A DNA stretch of 64,000 bases from Buxus sempervirens. Its lineage: Eukaryota > Streptophyta > Magnoliopsida > Buxales > Buxaceae. Positions within the stretch are counted from its first letter, which is position 1, and the number at the start of each line of letters is the position of its first letter. The stretch is taken from the NCBI GenBank assembly GCA_947561395.2, contig OX387190.1, positions 28,080,858-28,144,857 of the forward strand, written 5' to 3'. This document shows, in pieces, positions 49,392 to 59,715 of the stretch. Made by a program: the position numbers and the translations under genes. The notes under the pieces were generated by a model. It did not search any database and was not told the DNA's origin. It worked only from the letters and a program-made list of their open reading frames with translations.

Positions 49392-49480
49392 TGGGCCTAG
49401 AAAGGGACGAGCCCGGCTCATACCGAATAGCTGACTTAAAATTTAGCAGAAGCCCAGCCTGTCCAAAACATTTCAGCCCA
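49392..49480 (+). promoter_or_regulatory. Site II (TGGGCY) motifs, ATP synthase delta' promoter
   Basis: TGGGCC at 49392-49397 and, in reverse orientation, AGCCCA at 49451-49456 and 49475-49480. Clusters of TGGGCY bind TCP-family factors and are common in promoters of plant nuclear genes for respiratory-chain subunits. Position 180-270 bp before the ATG fits a proximal promoter. Confidence 0.55.
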
Positions 49481-49657
49481 GTCCATTTGAACCAAAAGAA
49501 CCGAACAGGCAGTGAACTCGCCTGGGTTTTATCTGGTTTCTCTGCTACTGGGGTACAGAGAAGAAAGAATCGAAGAACTCGAACTAGATCAAGGGAGACG
49601 TACAGAGGGCTTGTTTCGTTCTCATCAATCCGATCTGATCGACTGCACCCTCCGACA

Positions 49658-52600
49658 ATGTTTCGCCAAGCGCCTCGCCTCCTGGCTCGAGCCACCTCCA
49701 TGCTTAGATCCCGGCCCTTCTCGACCGATCTTCCGGCGACTCCCGCCGTTGATTCGAAGTTCATCGAGGCGTGGAAGAGTATGATCCCAAACATTGAGCC
49801 ACCTAAGACTCCTCTCGATTTTATGAAGTCTCGTCCTCCCACGCCTTCATCAATCCCCTCTAAGATCACCGTAAATTTCGTCCTTCCTTACGCGTCAGAG
49901 CTCTCGACAAAGGAGGTCAGTCAGTTAATCGGGCCTTTTTGTTTTGACTGCTGCGTTTATATCTTTCAATTTCAGCCTTTGTTTGGATTCTGTGTGTTTT
50001 TTTTCCTATAGGTGGTGAAGATGCTATTTTATCTTTTTGTAATAATTTTTTTTATTTGAAGTTTCTTAAATTCATGTCTTATGATAGGTCTAATTATGTT
50101 GTAAATTAATTTAGGATCTTGGGTTTTGGTTTTTGAGGATTGTGACGAGTTTAATTTGACCTGGTTTTGCTTTTATATTTTACAGGAATTTGCTTTTAAA
50201 GCAAAATGGCCTATTGTAGGAGTATAGATATTGCAAATTTCAGTAGAGATTTTCTGCTGTAGTGATTGCCATAGCCATTCATAGAGGCCATAATCGTCTT
50301 TGTGCTTTATATCAAACATATATGTGTTCTCAAAATTATTCTCCTCAAAATTATATTACAATCTTTTAGGGTGTGATCATACCAGTACTAGTGCACCGGA
50401 TCCCATCAGAACTCCGAAGTTAAGCACGAGAGTAGTACTAGGATGGGTGACCTCCTAGGAAGTCCTCGTGGTGCACCCCCATCCACTTTTACTTTCCAAA
50501 AAAAAAAATTATTCTCCTTTATGATGCTAGGATTGTCTGATTAGTGAAAGCGATTTTGTGGATAAATAGTCATGGTAATGGATCCTTACTTATGCAGCAG
50601 TATAGCAAGAATGCAGATAGTGATAAAGGATATAGAAATGGCAAACAATGTGAAGCTGTTGCACAACGCTTGGATTTTCCCTCTAGGACATGGAGATGAG
50701 GCCAAAGCATAACTTACCAATAACTAATATTGAGAAAGCTGATTGAAAGTAGAAAAGGCATAAAAAATCTGGGTCTTAAGCAGATAACCGAGCCTTTTTA
50801 ACAGGAGAAAGGAATCTGGGGAAAACTGATCTGTAATGACCATGCTACTGCTTTGAATTTGGAGTAGAGGTTCAAAATTGCTTTTCGACAGCTTATTGAT
50901 GAGGGAAACAATTGTTCAAAGGAGATTAAATAGAAGGCCTGATCCTAATATGTAGATTGTCCCTTCAATGCTTCATGATAAGAGGGGCAGGAGCTTAAAT
51001 ATAAGGCATGATCCTAATATGTTGATTGTCCCTTCAATATGAACCATGTAAAATTTTATCCATCATGATCAAGGAGGCATTATCTTTTGGATTTTTACTT
51101 CTTCCTTTCTTAATTCGCTCAAAGTAATGACCAAATAAAAATAGTCAAAACTATAATCTCTCTCAGTCTTGCTCCTCAGCACATCATTGGAATTTGGAGC
51201 TACTTTCTCCCCTCTCTGCATCTTGCTCCAGCCCTCCCTCCATAACCTCTTCAAAACCCTGGACATCACCCAATTTCATCTGCATATTCTCTAAGAACCA
51301 AATCAAATATTTACACAAAGATTTTTAAATGAATAGCTTGAACAGGATAAACTTATGTGCCACTCTGGCTGATTTTTAACACCCATTTCATCTTTTTTTG
51401 ACCTATAATTCACAAGGGATGGACTTACAAGATCAGTTAGTCCCTAAGATGAGGTTTTAGCTTGACAATGGGAGTGCTTATGCAAAATATGCTATTTTAG
51501 ATAGAAAATTCTCTAATATTGTTTTTTTAATTCACTTGGCAATACTCAAATGCCATTAGAAAGGCAAAAATGGTCTTACCTTTACATCCTCCGAGATCCC
51601 TGTCCAGTGAGTGAAAGTGAATATTGTAATGAAAGAAAGGAAGAGATCATTTCTGGAACTGAATATTGATTTAAATGATATGAATATTAATTATCTTATT
51701 TGAATCATTATCTATCAATAAAAACAAAAAATTCATGTGATCTCATTGGATTATAACTTGAGGAAGATATTGGTGTTGGGGGGGGGGGGAGCGGGCGCAT
51801 AAAAGGATCTCTTTCTTTTAGTTCTTCAGAGTTTGATGCTTATACGATAAGTGGGCATCATAGCCTATTGACATCATGTGAGTAGCATATATAATGTGGA
51901 TTAAATATTGAGAGGACAAGTATTTGGGTGATATACATGTTTGTGATAGTCTAGATGCAAGTTACCATCATCTTTATATTCAAATGTACTGGACCAAAGG
52001 GGAATATGCCATTGAAATATTTTGTTATGAACTACCTGTGTATTCTTGGCCATTGAAGGAAAGGACTATGGTTTCCTCTACAAATAAACAGAATTGTTGA
52101 ACTTGATATTCTACTTCTCATTTCAGGTCTTTGTGAAATATAGGTCTAGATAAGCTGATGAGAAAGTTGGTCATTTGGAGGCTTGTTGTTTCATTGTCAG
52201 TGGGAAGATTGATCATTTTGCTTATGGTTTGCCCGGTTATCTTCATAGATTTATATGTTCTTGGAGGATGAAGAAACTGTTCATTGTTTGCCTTTTTTAG
52301 GAGTTGGGAGCATAATTTTTCGTTGTTCGAGTTTCAAGGGAGAAGACAATGAGAAGGTTTTATTAAATATTGATGTCAAAGATTTATATGGCTGTTTGGT
52401 GGGGTTCTATTAAGTATGTTGCAATATTGAAAGGGTTATGAAACGTGATGATGAATTCTAATAAAGGGACACGAATTAAAAAGCTTGTAAAAATGTGAAA
52501 GGTTAAGTCTATATCCAGTTCACCCTTTCCGAGGCAGAGCCTACACTGTGTTATGGTCATTTATGGAAATAAATGCAAAATTTTGCTAGTGATGGAATCT

Positions 52601-55600
52601 GATATCCATGTATAATAGGCCAACATTTTGTAGAAGCCAAAGGCTAACTAATATACTAGCTTGATTGATCCGCAATCACATAGGTGATTTATTTAGCTGA
52701 TTCTATGAATTCTTTTTAGCATTACAAAATGCTTTTCTGTTACTGTTCAGAAAAAAATGGTTGATTTAGGCTCCATTTGGTTTTGCTTTTCAAAATTGCT
52801 TTTTCGATTATAGAAGGAAAATGTACTTTTGAAAAGTAAAAGTAATATTTAGTTCGTAATCCATGAAATACCTTTTTTCTGCTTAATTGAAGCAAGAAAG
52901 CAAAATTTTTTTTTCTTTTTGGTGTCTAATGGAATCCAACACTTTTTGTAAAGAGGAGAGGCGTTCATCTAATTTCTACTAAATACCCATCTTCTTCGCT
53001 GACCACCTCAAACAGCACATCTTCCTTTCTTTTTTTTGATAAGTGAAGGAATTGTATTAAAAGATGATAGTAAAGATCAGAAAAACAAGAAAAACCAGAA
53101 AATAGGAAGATAACACCCCACAACTAGAGCTCGTTATCCCTCAGGTTTCCTGCGAACTTAAAGAGATATCTCCAACAATCAAATCCTATCTACTTGCTCA
53201 TGCGTTTGCTAACCTGTCTGCAACTTCATTAGCCAACCTTGGCACATGGTTGAAAGAAATATTCAACCCATGCACCAAAGATCTAGCTAATCTGATTGTC
53301 TCTCGTTAACCCCAAGGCCCATCCACATTCCTCCTCATCCACCTCCAGATGGTGGCATCATCCCCCTCAATCATAACGTCATATTTTTCTCTATGGATAA
53401 GTAACAATCCTGCGAGAAGTGCCATAATCCTAGCATTAGTCGAATCAGACACTCCTAAAGGCCCACAAAAAGTGGTGATCTCTATACTCTTATGATCCCT
53501 GAAATCTCCACCCACTCCTGAAGGTTTGAGATTCCCAAAAGAACACTCATGAAAGTAAGCTTAATGGTCCCTTCAATGGGTGGCTTCCACTGACAGTCAT
53601 GATCCCCCACAAAAAGGGAAGGAAAGGTCCTCTGTACACAACTCAAAGAAAGACTGTCAAGAAAATGACCCTGAAGGATCATGATACTAGACATGACTGT
53701 TAGAACAATTTGCATCAATAAAAAACATCCTGGAGGTACTTAAACAGGAAGACAACTCAACAAGCTCAATTAGCGCAGATCCCTCCTTAGAGGGAGATTC
53801 CGATTCAAGCTGAGGACAATTAAGAAATAACATTGCCAATAAATACCTCAGGAGAGATAACAACCCGAAATTATGGGGGAACTGAGAGGATAACATGTAT
53901 CATCCCCACCAATGATCATTCTAAAATCTGATGGATGATCTCAATCCAACACCAAAGCAAGTATTATTATTATTATTTAAAAAAAAAAAAAAAAGAGGGT
54001 TAAGGGTCGCCACACTTGTCTTAGGACTCAGTGCAGACATATGAGCTCTACCATTAAGATCCCAACCATTATTAACAAAGCCGAATTTGCTAGTAATAAC
54101 TTTATGCCACAGACTTTGCCTCTCATTGCTGAAATGCCAAACCCATCTGGCCAATAAGGATTAGTGCCAAGCAAAAAGATTTCCACATCAATGCCTCCTT
54201 TCTGTTTGCTCCTACACACTGCTTTCCAAGTTCGCAAATGATCTTTCTTAGAAGCCCCAACCTCCAACAAAAAGTCCTCCTGAAGTTTCTCAATGATACT
54301 CATGGCCTTCTTAGGTGTCATAAAGACGATATAATAAACCAGAATATTAGAGATAGCAGATTTGGTAAGAGTAATGCGCCTACTAATGATTAATAATTCC
54401 TTCCCACCACGCCAACTGACCGAGAGTACTGTTGTGCATCCTCAACTATATTCAGAAACCAGTTAATATCCTTTCTATTAAACTGCTCCCAGGAAGTCAT
54501 ATAAGCATTTTTTTTCACGCCACTCTTAGTGTAACAACATGATTTTCCAATAGCACACTCAAAATAAAAGCTCTTCCCCTCAATATAGACCATCTTTTTC
54601 AGAGTCATCACCTTTTTCCCCACTGGAAAACTGCCTTTTGAACCCCATCCATGAAGAGAAAAAAAAAAAGGAAGGCCCTCTTTTAACAACTTAGGGGTAA
54701 CAGAGAAAGTTCCTTGTCTCGTCTTCTAGCGGAATTCCCTCTTCTATCCTGATGACTTCGAACCATGACCAGCAGAAGAAGAACCCATCAGATTAAAACT
54801 CCCTCTCCTTGGCCGACCTTGCTTCACTGCCAATGAACCTTCATCATCCTCAGAGTACGCTTTTGCCATTGATTGTCACACAGTCACTGTATTCCCACCA
54901 CCATACCAATACTGTTATCTAACCTTCACTCAGCCCATCTTCCTTTCGCTGTATTTGAGAGTACATTTTTTCTCCTTTTATAATAGATTCTAGTAACCAA
55001 AATTGACAGTTCAAAATCATTAAAAACAAATACCAATGACCACTCAATTCAATATTTTCCGCCCCTTCTGTAAGAAGAGTTTGGCTTATGTTGAGCAAAA
55101 TCCAATAAAAAATATACCCAAACTTCAAGATGATCCCTGTGCTATTTTTAAGGGCAGTCTACATGATAGAGTTTCATTCAATATGGTTTATCTTCATTCA
55201 CAATTGTTAATGGACATTTTTGCGCCAAAAAAATGACATAATATCAAATCTTCTTTCTTGCTTTTCAGCATAAAATTAATATTTTACTTTTGCTTCATAA
55301 GATCTTATGAAAAGTTGCTTTTTTTTTTTTTTTACTTTTTCTTTCTTACGTTTTACAGCAACCTATTTTATTCAAATCCAGATGGACCCTTTTTGTTACT
55401 CTATAAAAACAAAATCTTTGACTGTGCATTTGCCATTCTGGCTTCTCATCACTTAATGGTTAGTATGTGTTGCTTTTATGTATGATGATGTTTAGAATTA
55501 AAAGGACAGGCATTGTGTAACAGATCCTTCTTTGCACATTGATTGAATATCTACATAATTTTAAGGTGCAGGCATGTGCTTTAGTTTCTCCATACCCTCG

Positions 55601-57285
55601 TAGGTAGTCCACACACGTTTGTCATTCCTCTTCACCTACATGTTTTTTTTATCTGATCATATGAATTCTTTTTATTATTAACAAAATGCATTTCTGTTAC
55701 TGGTCAGAAATGATGGTTGATCTAGATATTACTCTGTAATAAAAAAATATTTGACCATGCATATGTGTTCTGGATTTTTTCCCCCTTAGCAATAAGGATT
55801 ATGTTGCTCGTATGTATAAGGATAACTAAAAATTGAAGGCCAGATTTCAGAACAGGATCTTCTGTGTATATTGATTGAGTATCTACATCATTTGAAGTTG
55901 TAAGCACGTACACTAATTTTCCATAGCCCTTGCAGGTACATCTGGGCCACTCTAGGAATCTTGCAGACGAATGCCACAAGGCCATCTTATTAGCCTACCA
56001 CCATATTGAAATGTTGATTTAATAAGCCCATATTGGGAAAATTATATGTTTTTTTTTTTTTTTTTGACTCATCTGGATTACAAACTTTCTCAACTTGATT
56101 TATTGCATTGTTATATAAGTTGTTTGGTTTTCAGCTCGCTCTCATTTCCTTAAACAACTTGAAAGATGATGGTCATTTGTTACATTTATCAAATTATTCT
56201 ATCAATGTGTTTCTTGATGTGCATTTTAAGGATTTTCTGGATCAATATAATAAAATCCAACCACATTACTGATTGACTATCAGTGCATGTTTTTCATTGG
56301 AGAAAAAGAAGAAGAAGAAGATTGACTCTCAGTTCATTTCGGATATTCTCATGAATTTGGAAACCACATGCTCACCTGATTTGAGTGATTATATGCGTCA
56401 GCTTACACATTAACAAGATCAAGCATGGAAAATGTGCAAGAAAGAAAACAAATAAAAACAAATTATTGATAATGTGATAAGTTTCTCCTGCCTTAGAAAG
56501 CACTCAATCAGGTCCCACCCAGGATTCCATGCTGTTAAAAAGGAAATTTGTGAGAGGTCTCCTAGTGCCTTATTTAAGTATTCTCTAAGCTTTCTTCTCT
56601 ATTGGGCATCGAGTTCGGAGTCTTGTGAAGGTTTAAACCTTTAAGATGTATTACTTTGTAAAAATTTCAGGGAGTTGTAGTGACCTTGGTGAAATCAGCT
56701 GTACACTCTTCGTGTACAGCTTTGTAATCCATGCTATTTGATCTTCTAATTTAATAGAATCCTTATTACTGATAAAAAAAAAAAAAAAAAGGAAATTTGT
56801 GGGCCGGTCTTTTGCAGTCATTTCAAAGATGCTTATATCTCTTACCCTAGTACTATTTCCAAGCCTGAAATGGTTGATAATGATGGTAAGATACAGTGCT
56901 TTTGTTTTTGTTGATTTTGAACAATCTTGTGTACTTCCAGGTTGACATGATCATAATACCGGCGACAACTGGGCAGATGGGTGTTCTGCCTGGACATGTA
57001 GCAACAATTGCAGAATTGAAGCCAGGTATCTTGACGGTGCATGAAGGGAATGATGTGACAAAGTACTTCGTTAGCAGTGGTTTCGCATTCATCCATGCAA
57101 ATTCTTTTGCGGATGTAGTTGCTGTTGAAGCTGTACCAATTGACAGAATCGACCCAAGCCTTGTTCAGAAGGGACTGACAGAGTTCACACAGAAGCTTAG
57201 CTCAGCCTCAACCGATCTGGAGAAGGCCGAAGCCCAAATTGGGGTAGATGTTCACAGCGCTCTCAACTTTGCCCTCACTGGCTAG
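49658..57285 (+). CDS. Mitochondrial F1-ATPase delta' (epsilon-type) subunit, two exons
   Basis: Exon 1 is 49658-49915 (86 codons, donor GAG/GTCAGT); exon 2 is 56941-57285 (114 codons plus TAG, acceptor TTCCAG). The 200-residue product has the family's usual length. Residues 1-23 are rich in Arg, Ser and Ala with no acids, a mitochondrial presequence. From about 66, [18 protein letters not shown] joins across the intron to [19 protein letters not shown], the beta-sandwich with its conserved [10 protein letters not shown]. The C-terminal helical hairpin follows (ends NFALTG). The subunit sits in the central stalk of ATP synthase and couples c-ring rotation to the catalytic head. The 7,025-bp intron is unusually long because of nested retroposons. 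The frame is open far upstream of 49658, but the presequence and gene context favour this start. Confidence 0.95.
50346..50504 (+). pseudogene. Retroposed 5S rRNA copy in the intron
   Basis: 50369-50479 matches plant 5S rRNA (GGGTGTGATCATACCAG ... GGATGGGTGACCTCCTAGG ... GTGCACCCC) but is 111 nt rather than about 120. Eight bases are missing in the AAGCGTGCTTGGGC region, which is part of the internal Pol III promoter; the C-box GGATGGGTGACC remains. A 3' tail ends in about 11 A residues and a 14-bp repeat, AAAATTATTCTCCT, flanks the unit (50332-50345 and about 50505-50518). This suggests L1-type retroposition of a 5S transcript or 5S-headed SINE. A 23-base leader before the 5S start is unexplained. 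Confidence 0.8.
52771..55392. repeat. Possible long foldback element holding the L1
   Basis: The ends look like diverged inverted repeats (GGCTCCATTTGGTTTTG at the left; CAAATCCAGATGGACC at the right), with complementary AAAAGTAAAAGTAATATT / GCAAAAGTAAAATATT segments further in. Similarity is imperfect and no clean target duplication was found. Flanking intron blocks at 52690-52765 and 55655-55730 also resemble each other. Confidence 0.3.
53030..54935 (-). mobile_element. L1-type LINE, internally deleted
   Basis: On the minus strand the 3' end is an A-run at 53030-53037, and a 12-bp target duplication CATCTTCCTTTC lies at 53018-53029 and 54936-54947. Coding remnants in order: a [13 protein letters not shown]-type N-terminal piece (about 54400-54690), then [20 protein letters not shown] and [19 protein letters not shown] from behind the reverse transcriptase core (54030-54400), and an RNase H-like [13 protein letters not shown] (53306-53718). 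The reverse transcriptase core itself is missing, so 5' and 3' parts are joined around a deletion, and several frame changes are present. It sits in antisense inside the ATP synthase intron. Confidence 0.85.
55430..55925. repeat. Diverged tandem duplication in the intron
   Basis: 55430-55610 and 55745-55925 share a common plan (GACTGTGCAT / GACCATGCAT; TTGATTGAATATCTACATAA / TTGATTGAGTATCTACATCA; CATACCCTCGTAGGTA / CATAGCCCTTGCAGGTA). Old, imperfect copies without coding potential. Confidence 0.55.
56553..56790 (+). mobile_element. 5'-truncated L1 3' end
   Basis: 238 bp ending TTACTGATAAAAAAA with about 17 A residues, flanked by GGAAATTTGTG at 56542-56552 and 56791-56801. The last 30 bases resemble the 3' end of the L1 at 53030-54935. 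Inserted in sense orientation 150 bp before exon 2 of the ATP synthase gene. Confidence 0.85.
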
Positions 57286-59390
57286 TGGTAGATACCGATA
57301 TTCAGTTTTTTCTTATGTTTCTAATTTTATCTGCTGAATGTGTGTTTGGTTGCCCTCTTCTGGGCTATGAAACTGTGGGTTGGTAAATTCCTTTCTCCAT
57401 CTAGATTTTGTTATGCTGATTTCAGAAAACTGAATAAATTTCTAGAAACAAAATCTTTCTTAAGATCATTATTCCACTTTTAATGATCTAAGACGGAAGG
57501 TTCTTTTTCCCCCATTTCCAGGGTTCCATTACTTTTTGTATTAATGAAGTTTCTTTTTGGTGCTTTACCCTATGTTGAATTTTAGGGTTTTTTTTTTTCA
57601 ATATGAATGAGGGTTCTTTTTCCCCCATTTCCAGGGTTCCATTGAAATTTTAGCAGATTTACAGTGACATGCCCTGAAATTTTCCCAAATCCTGGACAGT
57701 CTCGCACCAAGCAAGCAAAGTGCAAACTTTCAATTGAAATATCACCCATGTTTGGCAACATCTCATCAGAAACACTTCTTTCTATTTTTGAGTTTTTACT
57801 TCAATATCTTTGTTAAAGCTCCTAAAAAATATTCATTTGTGTGTTTTTTAAACATACAAGCTTTCTAGTCAGATTTGGTAATGATTTGACTTATATTGTC
57901 TTTTTCTTTTTGAGTTTCTTTCTCTTGGGTTAATGATGTCATACCATATGCATATATTTCAGCGTTTTTTGATTTATTTCTTTGTTATTATCTCTTGTTT
58001 GGACATGTACAAAATTTCACACCATAAGTCCATCAATTAGGCATAATGTCCATATATCTATCTTACTTGATATATAACCTTACTAGATTATAAATATGTA
58101 AAAGACCATTATGTGTATTTCTTTTGAATTTTTTAGGTTTTTAGGCATCTCCTAATCACATCCCACAAAAATTTTCAAATTTAAACTCTATCTGTTTAAT
58201 GAAATTTCGCCAATTTTTTTTTCTCACTTCTGAGGAAACTCGGGAAAAAAATTTCGGCATGTCCGTGAAATGTGGTTGGCATGCTGGTGAAATTTCTCCA
58301 AGTCCCTCTAGTGAAATTTCCATCAATGCGAGATTGAAAATCTTGCTTGTAACTGCTTGAGCAAGAGGAAAAAACCTTTTCTTAAGAGAAAGAGAGCCAT
58401 TGCTACTATGAACACGGAAGAAAGAATGGACTCTACACATGGATCAGCTTGGAAACAATGAGGCAAGAAATTAGGCTTTGCTTAATAAGTGGCTCTGACC
58501 ATTTAACTATGTGAAGATCTTTGATATGAAGCCATTTTTGTAAAATAAAGTGTTGGAGAAATTTTGGTACACTGATCCTTGAGTAAAGGCGTGCAGTTCT
58601 TGTCTATGGAAAATGTTTGGTCACTTTTATGCATTGTTCTACCCTGGTATGGTTTACTGTTAATTTGACTTCTTGAATTTGATTTTAATGTGCCCTCTGG
58701 CGAGTAGACACCCTTTGCTTCTGACTTTCCTTGATTCTTGATGCTGGCTTCTTCTAACAATACATAAGGTGGCAGGTATTCTCTTGTTCATCCTTGGATG
58801 ACAAGAACTTGTACGGTTAAACCAGCTAGCTATGTTGAGGATCTTGCATTTTTTGTGCCTAGTCTCTTACTTCTAGATCTCCTTGAGGAGGGTGGATTTA
58901 GAATTCATAAATGGGTCCCACAACCAGTTTTCATGTTTTGGGATCAATGTATTTGCTCAAACCTCAAATGCTGAGCCGATTGCTAAATAATTTTCTAGTG
59001 TATCACTGTGCTGCATGATCAAATGTTTGAGTGCATGCCCTTAACTATATGCATTTCGGCTTTGGGGTGATAAATACTCTGAATTGTTAGAATGTAATGG
59101 TATGAGGAAATCCAATGAAAAGGGTCGTATAGGGATTAGACAAGGTGATGAAACTAAGCAAATAGGTTGAAGAGAGAAATGCAGCATTGCAAAGGATGAT
59201 GGTCCACGGAGAGATTCCATGACTGGGTAGCATAAGGCTGAGATGAGAGATTTTTAAACGACGTAAAGGAGATATGTATTTACTAGGGTCATACAAATAT
59301 CTGAAGAGCATCTAAATCAATGTTTTTAATCATTTCATTCCATCATATTCATTTTTGTGTGTGTGAAAAAGACTCATAAAGATAGGGAAT
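57286..59390. other. 3' flank and spacer, no gene seen
   Basis: A 35-bp direct repeat (GGGTTCTTTTTCCCCCATTT...) occurs near 57499 and 57610. No supported coding region. Confidence 0.5.
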
Positions 59391-59399
59391 TAATATATT

Positions 59400-59715
59400 C
59401 GAGAGTTTATTGGTGTTCGCTTGAAAAGTGATAAGATAAATGAGAATAGATTGAGACGGTTTGAGCTTATAAAGTGAAAATCTAAGGAGATAGTCATGAC
59501 AAGGTGTGAAATGGTATTCATTGAAAGATCTAAGAAAGCAAATGAAGACTAGAAAGACTAGAAAGAGTATAGATGGAATAGATCAGAAAGGATTTTGATA
59601 CCTATAAGCTGATTGAAGATACGGTTTATGATAGATTTCGATAGAGGAATATGATTTATATTATCAGACCCAATCAGTTGCAATAAAATATTTTGTTATT
59701 GATTGATTTGGTTGA
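59400..59715 (+). mobile_element. RTE-type LINE scrap, degraded
   Basis: The frame around 59430-59530 reads DKINENRLRRFELIK, similar to the KIRENRLRWFGHVQR motif at the C-terminus of plant RTE reverse transcriptases. It is followed by weaker matches to the DR..W...IHVADP tail (about 59630-59690). Several stops interrupt it. Confidence 0.4.

Noticed and set aside
49367-49657. Upstream extension of the ATP synthase frame
   Set aside because: The frame is open by chance through the promoter and leader; the Arg-rich presequence starts at 49658 and the site II motifs lie inside the extension.
49345-49869. 174-residue minus-strand frame over exon 1 of the ATP synthase gene
   Set aside because: Antisense shadow of a coding exon with no recognisable family.
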